NCBI GenBank assembly: GCA_963576475.1
Contig: OY754964.1
Location: 6,848,986-6,912,985, forward strand
DNA length: 64,000 bases
Direction: 5' to 3'
Source: Molanna angustata
Lineage: Eukaryota; Arthropoda; Insecta; Trichoptera; Molannidae
Below are positions 25,142-36,488 of this stretch, one piece after another (within the stretch, counting starts at the first letter, position 1; each line of letters begins with the position of its first letter). The notes beneath the pieces were generated by a model. It was not told where the DNA came from. It saw only the letters and a program-made list of their open reading frames with translations, and did not search any database. A program made the translations under genes and the position numbers.

Positions 25142-25348
25142 GAAGAACACCACAGGTTTCAAGATAAATTACACCCCTTATGAACAAGAAATATTTTATT
25201 TATTTATTTATTTATTCATCTTTCTGTACATAAACACCAATACATTCCATTATATTTACTACACATATGTTTCTGGAAAAAACCGATTCCTTCTTTAGAT
25301 GAATGTTTTGTAAGAGTATATTCATGAAAATATTAACATTTTCAGCAT
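25142..25348. other. No gene; (TATT)n run
   Basis: A TTTA tetranucleotide run at about 25194-25224 lies in otherwise unremarkable AT-rich DNA. Confidence 0.5.
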
Positions 25349-25660
25349 CCAAAACATGTTGGGGCATATGTACCTACGAGAAATTAAAAAAAAACTTTAG
25401 ATGTCCTACTCTTTGAAGAAGGTTCTAGTTGGTTGGAAGAAATTGCCTAATGGCAATAAGCCCGCCAATGTAAAATATATTTGTTTTTTCTTATAGAAAT
25501 ATGTCCAAAACATGTTGGGACATATGTACCTACGAGAAATTAAAAAAAAAACTTTAGATGTTCTACTCTTTGAAGAAGGTTCTAGTTGGTTGGAAGAAAT
25601 TGCCTAATGGCAATAAGCCCGCCAGTGTAAAATATATTCGTTTTTTCTTATAGAAATTTG
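25349..25660 (+). repeat. Tandem 156-bp duplication of a retrotransposon 3' tail (family G)
   Basis: 25349-25504 and 25505-25660 are near-identical. Each contains ggttggaagaaattgcctaa followed by tggcaataagcccgcc, a non-LTR 3' UTR string I associate with lepidopteran genomes. Further traces are at 45455-45500 (+) and 51195-51245 (-). Two adjacent truncated insertions or a local duplication would explain the pair. Confidence 0.65.
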
Positions 25661-25804
25661 AATTAATAAATAGTTGATACCTCGAGATTTGAGTTTTTTT
25701 AATTCATGATGAAATATATAATTCATGTTATGCATATCTCGATAATTCAAAATATCAATATAATTGTTTAAAAAAATCGCAAACAGTAAGAGAAGGTACC
25801 TACA

Positions 25805-26110
25805 TATTTTTAACAATTTTTCAACATCTCAATAGAGACGAATTTGGAATATTATAGAAGAACCAGGAAATCAAGGCACCTACAGGCCTTACGCCCTGTC
25901 ATCGGCTGGGCTACGTGATCACTTTATGCGCTTGCCAATACGTTCACCAATTATGCCTTCTTATTGAGTTCCCATATCAATGCAACTTTTGTGAGTTCTA
26001 TATATTTGAATAATGGGTTGCACATTTTTTAGTATCGCCATCTATGAAATAACGAAGAAACCTTGCGTAATATTTGCGTATATGCAACTTTTAAAATATT
26101 CGATGTACAT
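25805..26110 (+). mobile_element. MITE family M, partial copy
   Basis: Matches the reverse of 29838-30333 from the left terminal region (ctcaatagagacga) through gatcactttatgcgcttg to the cgccatctat motif, then diverges. A gcatatgcgcaaac-like flanking motif follows near 26075-26105. Confidence 0.7.
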
Positions 26111-26774
26111 ACAAATCCTGTATTTTTTTGTACATATTGTATTTTTAATGTAAATAATATCTTTTGCAGGTTTTCAATCAACGATGTTTTAGTTTTGTCT
26201 GTATTTTATAAAACGGGTTTTAAGAATATTTCAACGAATTTTTAAAATGAAACATTTCGAAATTTATAGTAAGACTATACAAGTAAAAATGTCGACATTG
26301 TAAATTGAATAATAGAAAAATGACAATATTTTCTGAACGGTATATCGAAAAATGTCAGTTCCCTGTCATTTTAGAGTTATAAACAATAATATGATTTACA
26401 TTATAGAAAAATGCACTGGTGCATTCAAGTGGATGATGGTGTTCTATTTAAAATAAATAGAATATCGATCTGATAAAAATTTGCATGGTCTGAAAGAATA
26501 TTAATTAAAAAGAAAGAGCGGGATGTGACCAACACTAATCTCATCATTTCTTTTACATATTTAAATGATTATTTGTCTTTAAAAAGTTAAATTGTATCTA
26601 TGATGTACTGCGTTTCCCATTCGATATATTTTTAAGTTTATCTTCAATATATTTTATTTTGTTTTCAAAATATATTTTCTAAAATGTGAAATAAAATGGG
26701 GTTTTAAAACGAACTTTCGCCTTTGAGAATGAACAAAGAACGGAAACAATATTATCCATACATTTTTTTGTATT
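26111..26774. other. No recognised gene; trace of family H
   Basis: Around 26515-26550 gagcgggatgtgaccaacac resembles the family H core (49248-49530). The remainder shows nothing. Confidence 0.4.
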
Positions 26775-27690
26775 GATTTGTTCTACGGATTGGTATATAT
26801 CCGTATGAAATAATCATATAAAATAACCTAAATACAAAAATATTTAGACTTTATTTGTTCTATTTATATATTTATTCGTATCTTTTATTCTCTTGATTTG
26901 TTCCGTGTTTATATTTCCGTACGTCTTGTTGATTTGATTTGTTCTATGTTTATATTTTCGTACCTTTTATTGACTTGATTTGTTCCGTGTTTATATTTCC
27001 CTAAATCTTGTTGATTCGATTTGTTCTACGGATTGGTATATATCCGTATGAAATAATCATATAAAATAACCTAAATACAAAAATATTTAGACTTTATTTG
27101 TTCTATTTATATATTTATTCGTATCTTTTATTCTCTTGATTTGTTCCGTGTTTATATTTCCGTACGTCTTGTTGATTTGATTTGTTCTATGTTTATATTT
27201 TCGTACCTTTTATTGACTTGATTTGTTCCGTGTTTATATTTCCCTAAATGTTGTTGATTCGATTTGTTCTATGTTTATATTTTCGTACCTTTTATTGATT
27301 TGATTTGTTCCGTGTTTATATTACCGTACATCTTGTTGATTCGATTTGTTCTATATTTATATTTTCGTACCTTTTATTGACTTGATTTGTTCCGTGTTTA
27401 TATTTCCCTACATTATGTTGATTTGATTTGTTCTATGTTTATGTTTTCGTACCTTTTATTGACTTGATTTATTCCGTGTTTATATTTCCCTAAATCTTGT
27501 TGAATCGATTTGTTCTATGTTTAAATTTTCGTACCTTTTATTGACTTGATTTGTTCCGTGTTTATATTTCCCTAAATCTTGTTGAATCGATTTGTTCTAT
27601 GTTTATATTTTCGTACCTTTTATTGTCTTGATAAATTCCGTGTTTATATTTCCGCACATCTTATTGACTCGATTTGTTCAAATGTTTATC
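26775..27690 (+). repeat. 43-bp minisatellite with 243-bp higher-order repeat
   Basis: The array alternates two ~43-bp subunits, one around tttgttctatgtttatattt and one around tttgttccgtgtttatattt. The first two higher-order units (from 26775 and from 27018) are 243 bp apart and almost identical, including a non-repeat insert starting ctacggattggtatatatcc. Later units lack the insert. Confidence 0.8.
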
Positions 27691-27777
27691 AAATTATTAA
27701 AAGTTTTATTATCAGCACATTTCTAAACAAACTGGTAAAGGAGGTTTACGAACGGCAATAAAAACTCTTCTTTTTCT

Positions 27778-27945
27778 TCAACTAAGATGATTATTTGTAT
27801 CGTCTTTATTATAGCGTCTACGTTTATCCCTACACTGGGGTGATTTTCTTTTACGACCACTCATGAATATTTCACACTGTTTCCCTAAACGCCAAGTTTT
27901 ATCGAAATCTTTTTCCTCCCAATATTTTGCACTTTTAATGTACTC
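27778..27945 (-). other. Unrecognised 55-codon frame
   Basis: The minus-strand frame reads EYIKSAKYWEEKDFDKTWRL, then GKQCEIFMSGRKRKSPQC and a basic end before a TGA at 27778-27780. Its composition is rich in Lys/Arg/Trp/Cys and unlike the AT-rich noise around it. It could be a retroelement scrap or an exon end. No acceptor site was located and I do not recognise the family. Confidence 0.2.
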
Positions 27946-28119
27946 TTAAAAAGCTATCTTTATCTCGTTTTATTGTCCTCTATTTCAACATGGTTATGTT
28001 TCTTTACAATTTCAAATTTATTTATAAAAATACTTTTTTGATAAAATACTGAATTAACTAAGTTAGTCATATTTCACACAGCACTGAATTCCTATGTTCT
28101 CTTTTGAAATACACACTGC

Positions 28120-28250
28120 AAGACCTCGGAATATCTCAATTTGTGTTTTCAGTCTGTATCTGTAAGACGATGAGTATCATCAGTCTCTAGATTGTGGCAA
28201 CTTGTTATTTGGTGCGTGTCATTAAATATTAGACATGTTTCTTGTTTGAG
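28120..28250 (+). repeat. SINE family A, body fragment
   Basis: Contains ttttcagtctgtatctgta and gtggcaacttgttatttggtg in the family A order, without the tRNA-like head. Confidence 0.65.
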
Positions 28251-29837
28251 AACACAGAAGAGTAAACAGAACACAGAAGATTCTTTGTTCTGTGTCTGAG
28301 AAGCAAAAAAAAGTATTTAAAAATGATCTGACAAAGTTCATGTATGAGTGTTCAATTTTCAAATTCATATTGTGATGGTAAAGGGCCCCCTAGGGCATTG
28401 CCCCAAAAGTACCTAACCACACCCCCGACTAGACAGCGGTTCCCATGAGACCGAGATCACAGGGCGAAAATTGCTTTTCTGTTAAAGGTCGCTCAGTAAC
28501 CAAGGAACAAAAATAATAAAAAAACTGAACGTTGTTTACAACAAACAAAATCTCTTAGTAAAAATTTACTATTCTTGTCGAATCCAAGTCAGGTTATTAA
28601 TATTAAAAAAATAACATGATAATATATTGTAGATCTTAAGTCCCTTAAAAACCAAAACGGTTGTCTTATTGGCTCATAATTCTACGAGGAATAATAGTTT
28701 GCAGAATTATGAGCCCTTTTTGATTTTATCCATTTGTAGATATTGAAAATAGACGTTTTAAATTGCTTTGTGAAATTAATACAAAGTAAAATAAATTGTA
28801 ATAAAAAGTAATGTTTTTCGGTATTGGCAAAGTTTTCTTTAAATCATTCCAAGGATAATTCATGAAAAACTTTCTAGATGTTTATATTTATTTATAAGCT
28901 TTCGGTAATAGTCGCAAATTATTTGTCAAATTAATATTAATTTAGGCGATTCAATGTTATTAAAGTTTATTAATTTATAGGGAACTAATGAATCAATGGT
29001 TGCTTGCTTTCGTGTAATAATGAACACAGATCAAACTTAGAATTTAAAAGTCTATTTGGTGCCTCACAACAAAAGCTTTTGACGATAAATAAGAATATAT
29101 AATTTTAATAAAGTTTTTATTTATGCTTATACTAATGAAATATTTACTAACAATATTGTGGTGAAGTTTCTCCTACACATAGCGTCAAGAGAAGCAATCT
29201 TTGATGGAATAAATGGCGAGGTGGAATATCGCATATAATGTGGTGACTGTGCTCCAGAAAGTCAGATGGGTTCAGTAAATCCTGAACTTTGTAGTGGGCG
29301 AACGGTGTACCTACAGTTACAGGAAAGGGGAATTGAACCCATTGTGGGATATCGTCGGACGTAAAAGTATGTAGTAATCTTTAGTTCCCGTTGAAAGGGG
29401 AACTATTCTCAACTTGCCATTTTATTATTTTATCGATATTCACTAAAACCCACTCCCTCAGATATAGGTACATAATTCTACCTTCGTTCACGTTAAATTT
29501 AATTTGCTGTACGACAGTTGCAAACATCTCGTATACTTGTACTGTCTTCGGATATCTTCGATACATTTGATTTACTATACACTTGACGTTTAAATTTGTT
29601 TTTCTATGTATAGTTTAATACAAATATGTATATGATATTATGTGATATCTTATGAATTGATTTAAAAAAGATTCGATTAGACTATTTTTAACATAGTGTT
29701 TTTCCTATAATATCAGAGGGATATGACTAAATAAAATCCGTTGTGTTTAATTAAATATCTATAATTTGTAATCGAATATTTTAATTATTGCATATGCGCA
29801 AACATTGGATTTTTTTCCCTGTCGGGAGTCAAAGATA
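28251..29837. other. No recognised gene
   Basis: About 1.6 kb of AT-rich DNA. A possible hAT-like CAGCGGTTCCCA string at 28434 has no partner end that I could find. A gaatattttaattattgcatatgcgcaaac motif (29775-29806) precedes the MITE M copy. Confidence 0.4.
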
Positions 29838-30333
29838 TTTTTTAACAGATTTTTAATTATCTCAATAGAGACGAAGTTGGAAGTAGGTAAATAAGACAAA
29901 AATGACCTTATAAGTCTGGCGCAATTCAGGGGTGACTTCTATGCGAAAAATGCATTGTCACCTCAGATATAAGAATTGTAGCTTTCATTATTTACAAAAA
30001 ACCAATTCTCTCAATAGATGGCGTTACAACAAAATAAATAAAAAATAATAAGATTGTTGTTCACAATTTCACCCATAGATGGCTGTAGTAAAAATTCCTT
30101 ATTTTCAAGCGAAAAGAATTTCAGTATTACAATATATAGAACTTTCAAAATTGAATTGATAGGGATCTCATTAAAAAGGCATAATTGGTGAACGTTGCGC
30201 AAGCGCATAAAGTGATCACGTAAACCAGCCGATGACAGGTCGTAAGCCCTGTAGGTGCCTTGATTTCCCGGTTCTCCTACAATAAATATTCCAACTTCGT
30301 CTCTATTGAGATAATTAAAAATCTGTTAAAAAA
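29838..30333 (-). mobile_element. MITE family M, complete copy
   Basis: A 496-bp element bounded by perfect 45-bp terminal inverted repeats (29838-29882 and 30289-30333, starting TTTTTTAACAG). It is flanked on both sides by TA (29836-29837, 30334-30335), as expected for a Tc1/mariner-type target. It has no transposase frame, so it relies on an enzyme elsewhere. Partial copies are at 2692, 25805, 31776, 34060, 39675 and 52218. Confidence 0.85.
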
Positions 30334-30639
30334 TATAATTTGTAATTATTATCAATCTGATTCGACTCCAATAAAAATCGAGTGCAGGATTATAGCCAAC
30401 ACTAAACTCTCCATACAATAATAAGGGTTCATTTTTATGAAGAACATTTATATTAGATTCTTAAACAAGATTCCCAGAGGACATAAGTTTTCACAATACA
30501 CCAAACACACAAAAACATTGTCACGAAACTCATAGTATGCACTTTCTACATGATATCTGTTGAGAAATTTTACGTAAAATTGCATTACTAGCAAGATGAG
30601 CACGTATGAGAGAATTTATCAATATTGATGAGGTGGTGT

Positions 30640-30705
30640 ATATGTGTCAAGATAGAAGAATGCGGTGCTCGGTTCTCACTGTCTACCCCTTGAGGAAGAT
30701 TGAAG
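30640..30705 (+). repeat. Family L short repeat
   Basis: Contains gtgtcaagatagaagaatgc and ggtgctcggttctcactgtc, parallel to 22040-22130. Confidence 0.5.
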
Positions 30706-31449
30706 TGGAGGGTAAAAAATACACTTGTGTATAGAGACACATACAATATAAATATGAAGTTAATCACTCAATTTTTCCATACAGGAGCTATTTTATTTCT
30801 GTTATATGAATTTATTAATCAATTTATCTGTCTCCAAAATAAGACTGAATGAAATAATGGGATTTTCTTATTAAAAATTAAAAAAAAGAATTAAGTTTAA
30901 TGCAGTTTATTCGATCACAATAACATCTACTTCTAAACATTTGATACAAAATAATAATCTTAATTTTACTATTAATCGGAGAGTTGATTCTGTCTTAATG
31001 GACAACAATAATAAATTAGATAAATTGTACAGAGATATACCACACAAGAAAACAGAAAGACTACATTTTTCAGCTTGTGTAACTAATAGTAAAACAATTT
31101 CATGTTAAAATTAACCGAACTTAAGTGACTACGAAACATTTGGTTTTGTGCAACTAAATGTTTTGTGCACACAGCCAAACCGTACAGTAATAAATAAATT
31201 AATTAAATGTTGCCATATTTGGGTCGGTGTGGCTGTGAGTAAAAAACTACTTCGTCACATACATATCTATTGCTCGTTCTTTGGAAGACAATTTGTTTGA
31301 ATTAGATTTTACCATGTCAAGTCAGAGATAAGTTGGATCAAGCTTTAGATTTTTTTTTAATTTTTTTTATTTTGTATCAAATACTTAGTTATGAGTCGAT
31401 AAGGAAAGTGAGTTCTTCATCAATAAAACACTCAATGAACACCCAAAAA
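30706..31449. other. No recognised gene
   Basis: AT-rich sequence, nothing supported. Confidence 0.4.
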
Positions 31450-31680
31450 TATCGGGCTTCGTGGCTCAGTTGGATATGTATCTGACTCCTGATTCGAGGG
31501 TCCCGAGTTCGATTCCCGGTGGTGACACGGTTTTTTCATCATTGTGATTTCAGTCTGAATCTGTGAGATGATTAATATTGCAAGCCTCCAGAATGTGACA
31601 ACTTGTTATTGGGTGCGTGTTAATGTTAGTTTTCCGAGAAGCAATATAAAATAAACAATTAAATAAAGGCTACTAGCTTC
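31450..31680 (+). repeat. SINE family A, complete copy
   Basis: A plus-strand tRNA-like head with box A (GTGGCTCAGTTGG, about 31460) and box B (GAGTTCGATTCCC, about 31508) is followed by the shared body and an AT-rich AATAAA-containing tail near 31660. The internal pol III promoter boxes are intact. The body shows it is a SINE, not a tRNA gene. Confidence 0.85.
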
Positions 31681-31775
31681 AAAAGAAACCAACATTATTG
31701 TTACAGTTCATTTTAATTTTATTAAAAAGTTACACATATTATATAATTTTCCCTAATTGTTAAAAGTGTAGGTAT

Positions 31776-31965
31776 TGAGATGAAGGAACACATTGTAGAT
31801 GAATGCAAGGAAAATCACAGACATTTTTGCCGAGCTTATGACCTATCATTGGCCGGCTGTAGTGATCACTTTATAGACTTGCAACATTCATCAATTAAAT
31901 GCCTTTTTATTGTAATTTCCCCTTGTGAAATATGTTAAGTTGGAAGTTGTATTAATTCAATCAAG
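31776..31965 (+). mobile_element. MITE family M, strongly diverged copy
   Basis: tgacctatcattggc, gtgatcactttat and aaatgcctttttatt follow the family M order. No terminal repeats survive. Confidence 0.55.
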
Positions 31966-32267
31966 GTATAATCTTAGATACACGTGTTTAAAGCTGGCCA
32001 TCTAACGAACGGATCACAAGCTAATACCTGTTATCATTTTTATTGAAACATAGAGAACTGTCATATCCCCAGTGACCAATCGGAAGCTTTGTGTGTTTAG
32101 ACCACAGATGACACTGCAGATCTGACAAATTATAACGTTATTATCTATTAAAAAAATGAAAAGAATATTATTGTTTCAAGACTACAAATCTATACAAGTT
32201 GTAGGAAAACATATTGTATTTTTATTTGTTATTATTGCCGTTGTTATTAAAAAACATTTGTTAACAA

Positions 32268-32290
32268 TTTTTTCTTTTTTTCAGGTAAGT
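32268..32290 (+). promoter_or_regulatory. Candidate recursive splice site (zero-length exon)
   Basis: A pyrimidine run (TTTTTTCTTTTTTT) ends in CAG (32282-32284), immediately followed by GTAAGT (32285-32290). A TTAAC branch-like string lies about 20 bases upstream. A 3' splice site fused to a consensus 5' splice site is the ratchet-point arrangement used in insects to remove very long introns in steps. It fits the absence of host exons in the window. Proof would need intron lariat or nascent RNA data. Confidence 0.5.
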
Positions 32291-33321
32291 GCTCGCTACT
32301 TTATTAGAAAATAAATTCAACTCAATCTATGATCCAAACGTAAGTTTTAAATATTAAATTTTTATATTAAGAGGTTTCATTTCTAAGATTATGATATATT
32401 CATTCTTTAAAAAAATAATAACCACGAGATTTCACTTTTTTGTCAAAATTGTTGATTATTTTTCTATGCTTTCATTAAGATTGGTGGCAATAAATATAAC
32501 GCATTTGAAAATTTTTGGAATGGTTCGGGATGAAAATTGAAACAGTACTCAAAAATTATATCATGTGGTTAACAAAGTTATTTAAATTTTGAAGAGCGAA
32601 TACTTTTATTGTTATATTCATATGTCACACATTAGATGAGTTGGGATAACCCCGTTTCACCTCACTTTGAGTAAAAATCCCCTTCTAGCTTATGTCAGCT
32701 CTGTATATTAATTCCTCAGGTATTATAAAGAAGTGCTTCTTAATGGATAACTATATTGACTATAACGGGTTAATAACGATAATTTAATTTTATAAAATAC
32801 GACGCACAAATCCTTTATAATTCTGTTTCATTATAAATCTGTCATTTTATATAACATTGATTAAAATATTTTAAATGAAGACACAAATTCAAGGCTACGA
32901 TAAATAGACGACCAAAGTTTCTTAGTTTAGGTATAATATTACTCTATAATTTAATTGTGTAACTCAAAGCTTTGTATAAATCTCACAATATTAAATTATA
33001 TTGTACATACCTTTTAATTCTATGATTGTACAATATTCTGATGTTTGAATTTGAATATTAAATTGTTCAAAGAGTGAACTCTAACAAAAATCATCTTTTT
33101 TTAATCTGCATGTAAACAAAATATACTTAACTAACATGTAAAAAATATCTTCCCTTTGGCCTTGCCTGTGTGTACAACCTTTGTCAAAGCTTTTCTCCAA
33201 GGGAGAAGAAAACTCACAGTATCGTAATATGAAATATAAAAAAAACACGACTGATTTACGAACGAAGAAATTTTACGTTACAAAAGAAAAATGAAACGAC
33301 ATAAAAAACAAAATATATGTA
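32291..33321. other. No recognised gene
   Basis: About 1 kb without repeats or frames that I recognise, as expected for intron. Confidence 0.45.
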
Positions 33322-33680
33322 CAGTGTGTTCCTAAAAAACAATGTCCACTCGATGAAAGCTAATCGAGCGCGTAATTCGCTAATAGATTTAGCAAATTCG
33401 ACCAAAATTGATATAATATCATAGATTTAGAGATATCGGCCTTGTATAAAACTCGTTTTTGATACCCGAGTTAGTTAGTATTTTAAGTCCTAAAACTGTA
33501 AATTTAAGTATTTCATAGATTTGTTTTTTAGAGTTTTTTTTCCATATTATAATTCTGAAGCCGTAAAAAAAACAGAATAGTATATAAAAAAAATTAAATG
33601 TCTAAATAACTCTATTCGGATAGCTTTTGAGCTGCACCTATCAGCACTCGTCGTTTTGATGTTTTTTTAGGAACACACTG
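33322..33680. mobile_element. Mariner-type MITE
   Basis: The terminal inverted repeats CAGTGTGTTCCTAAAAAA (33322 onward) and its complement ending at 33680 match over about 20 bases. The left flank is TA; the right flank is TG, so the target duplication is imperfect. It is 359 bases with no coding capacity. Confidence 0.7.
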
Positions 33681-34059
33681 TGTCTAAATATAAAAATATT
33701 CAGAGTTAACACTCGCAAAGAGGCATTAAGGAAACATAAAGTATAATAATGATTCTTTTCTCTATCATGGCACATGTGACAGTACAAAATTGTAATATGA
33801 GAAAAATACTCTCTCTTTTTCTCCGTCGGAATATTTTATTGGGATTTCCTTTTACTCCTATTTATTCTTGCCAACATGTTCATATAAGCGCCAAGACAGT
33901 TTATTCTAATTTAATGTTGTACAATTTTCAGTGACACAAAGTTACATATTTTGTCTATAGAATAAAGCAAGAAGTCACAGTTTGATTTTAGCTATTGTAA
34001 TGTATGCAAAAGAACTCTTCTTTAAAGATGCCACGTCATAATAATAATGAGATTTTTTT
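33681..34059. other. No recognised gene
   Basis: AT-rich; a 61-codon frame at 33749-33934 has no recognisable feature. Confidence 0.4.
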
Positions 34060-34510
34060 TAACAGATTATTAATTATCTCAATAGAGACGAAGTTGGAAT
34101 ATTTACTGTAGGAGAACCGGGAAATCAAGGCACCTACAGGGCTTACGACCTGTCATCGGCTGGTTTACGTGATCACTTTATGCGCTTGCACAAGATTCAC
34201 CAATTATGCCTTTTTAATGAGATCCCTATCAATTCAATTTTGAAAGTTCTATATATTGTAATACTGAAATTCTTTTCGCTTGAAAATAAGGAATTTTTAC
34301 TACAGCCATCTATGTGTGAAATTATGAACAACATTCTTCTTATTCTTATTTATTTTTGTTGTAACGCCATCTATTTAGAGAATTGTTTTTTTTGTAAATA
34401 ATGAGAGCAACAATTCTTATACCTGAGGTGAAAAATGCATTTTTTCGCATAGAAGTCACCCCTGAATTGCGCCAGACTTATAAGGTCATTTTTGTCTTAT
34501 TTACCTACTT
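34060..34510 (+). mobile_element. MITE family M, one terminal repeat lost
   Basis: The left terminal repeat (TTTTTTTTAACAGATTATTA) and the full interior are present. The right terminal repeat stops at tacctacttg, exactly where the 45-bp repeat should begin. The open frames 34180-34401 and 34401-34601 lie inside the element. Confidence 0.75.
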
Positions 34511-34528
34511 GTACCAATGTGTAAGTAA

Positions 34529-34596
34529 TCGAATATTTTTATTATTGCACATGGGCAAACATAATGTTTGCGCATATGCAATAATAAAAATATTCG
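34529..34596. repeat. Hairpin next to MITE M
   Basis: Inverted repeat arms of about 25 bases (tcgaatatttttattattgc and complement), with an inner gcaaaca/tgtttgc stem. One arm of the same motif occurs beside the MITE copies at 29775-29806 and 26075-26105. Confidence 0.65.
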
Positions 34597-34599
34597 AAT

Positions 34600-34651
34600 A
34601 AGATTTTATTTCAGTTCGTGAGCAGGGGGGTGCAATGCAACACAAACCATG

Positions 34652-34716
<65 letters not shown>
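34600..34716 (+). repeat. Short repeat plus (TA)n tract
   Basis: gattttatttcagttcgtga, gcagg and acacaaacca strings are shared with 44989-45045. A pure TA run follows at 34652-34716. Confidence 0.6.
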
Positions 34717-34720
<4 letters not shown>

Positions 34721-34869
34721 ATTTAAAAATTAGGTATACATACCTACATACAAATAAAAAAAGAATAACACATCAATTTGTAAATACAAAAAGTGTTAAA
34801 TAAATAAATATAAACATATATAACCGTAATAACTTAACTGTGTAAAAATATCTATAGAAATTACTTCAG

Positions 34870-34996
34870 TCAGTGCAAAATTGATGCCCATCTTCTGTGA
34901 ATTGGAGAATCAAGCCACATACCAGCCTCTCGAACAATAGAATTGCTAGATCTCCACATCCTCATTCTTGCCTTAGCTGTCTTGCTTCTTTGGAGA
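34870..34996 (-). pseudogene. Possible retroelement protein scrap
   Basis: The minus strand reads RMRMWRSSNSIVREAGMWLD and SPIHRRWASILH before a stop at 34870-34872. The tryptophan/arginine-rich composition resembles retroelement C-terminal regions, but I cannot assign a family. It may be chance. Confidence 0.25.
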
Positions 34997-35153
34997 GAGG
35001 CAAAACACATAGGTCAAAATATTTCAACAAAAATTGAAACAAAAGTATCAATAGTTAGTCATTTATTTATTATTTAAAAAAAATATATAAATAACAATTA
35101 ATTGAAACAACAAAATTTATACAATTTAAAAACTTTGTCTCACACACTCAACT

Positions 35154-35203
35154 CTATATCTCGACCGGTTTCAGAGAGCATCTTCTTCATCTGGAATATA
35201 GTG
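35154..35203 (-). ncRNA. Three-helix junction motif, family D copy 1
   Basis: The minus strand carries CCAGATGAAG, a short hairpin, GAAACCGGTCGAG. The outer CTATAT (35154-35159) pairs with ATATAG (35198-35203). The same arrangement is at 36489-36541 with different helix I bases. It resembles the module A/B junction. Confidence 0.35.
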
Positions 35204-35787
35204 CCAATACAGTGACATTCTGCCGTGTCAGAGTGTTATTGTATTGGTAGATTCAGACGTTGCGTCTGAATCGTTGTGACAATTTAATGTAGGTAATGAC
35301 AATGACGTACATATTTTATAGAAATTGATCTTTGATAAATTGCTTATTTTTATCCTTTAAAGTATGCTGGGCTAAAATCTAATTTTTTTTGTCTCGGTTC
35401 AATTATTCCTTCTTTTTTTTGTTTTATCTTTTTAGGTAGTTCAACTTTTGTTTTCTTTTTGTTTTCCTACATATATGTATATGTGTATTTTAAACTTTCC
35501 TTTTAACTGTGCAAAGTAATGTCTTTTTTATAATTTGAATGGTCAGGAGACATTGATTGTACCTACCTAACTATGCACAATAGCCATGCGGGAGATACCT
35601 GTTATTGGAGCACTGGAGATTCTATTTTTTTGTTTCATGTTTTTTTTTTGTTTGTGTTGTTCAGTGTTCTGTTGGTGTCTCTGTATATTAAATAAATAAA
35701 TAAAATAAATCTGGAGTTCACTTACTAAACGTGCTAAATTATATTTATGGAAGATAGGCAAGCTGTGCAGGGACAGGGTAAGAGACT

Positions 35788-36291
35788 GTACTGGAGGGGG
35801 TGACAGTATATTATTGTACTGGAGGGGGTGACAGTATATTATTGTACTGGAGGGGGTGACAGTATATTATTGTACTGGAGGGGGTGACAGTATATTATTG
35901 TACTGGAGGGGGTGACAGTATATTATTGTACTGGAGGGGGTGACAGTATATTATTGTACTGGAGGGGGTGACAGTATATTATTGTACTGGAGGGGGTGAC
36001 AGTATATTATTGTACTGGAGGGGGTGACAGTATATTATTGTACTGGAGGGGGTGACAGTATATTATTGTACTGGAGGGGGTGACAGTATATTATTGTACT
36101 GGAGGGGGTGACAGTATATTATTGTACTGGAGGGGGTGACAGTATATTATTGTACTGGAGGGGGTGACAGTGTATTATTGTACTGGAGGGGGTGACAGTG
36201 TATTATTGTACTGGAGGGGGTGACAGTGTATTATTGTACTGGAGGGGGTGACAGTATATTATTGTACTGGAGGGGGTGACAGTATATTATT
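35788..36291 (+). repeat. 28-bp minisatellite, 18 copies
   Basis: Eighteen head-to-tail copies of a 28-bp unit (gtactggagggggtgacagt + atattatt) are nearly perfect. Three consecutive units (36152-36235) share an A-to-G change in the last block. The flank carries a family D element. A diverged single unit appears at 36574-36604. Confidence 0.95.
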
Positions 36292-36488
36292 GTTATGACT
36301 ATGTTTAAATGATATTGGAAAGATGTTTAAAATTGGACTTCCTATGATATTTGTATTTAAGTGAATGTATTTTGTTGTTCTTGTTAATATGGCATATACA
36401 TAAATTAAGTTTTTATTATTATCATAAAAGTAGTATTAATTAACAACAAAATTAATACACACTAAAATTTGTGTTAGGAACACATTTT

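Noticed and set aside
35788..36291. CRISPR-like array
   Set aside because: The 28-bp units abut without spacers and the context is eukaryotic repeat DNA; it is a minisatellite.
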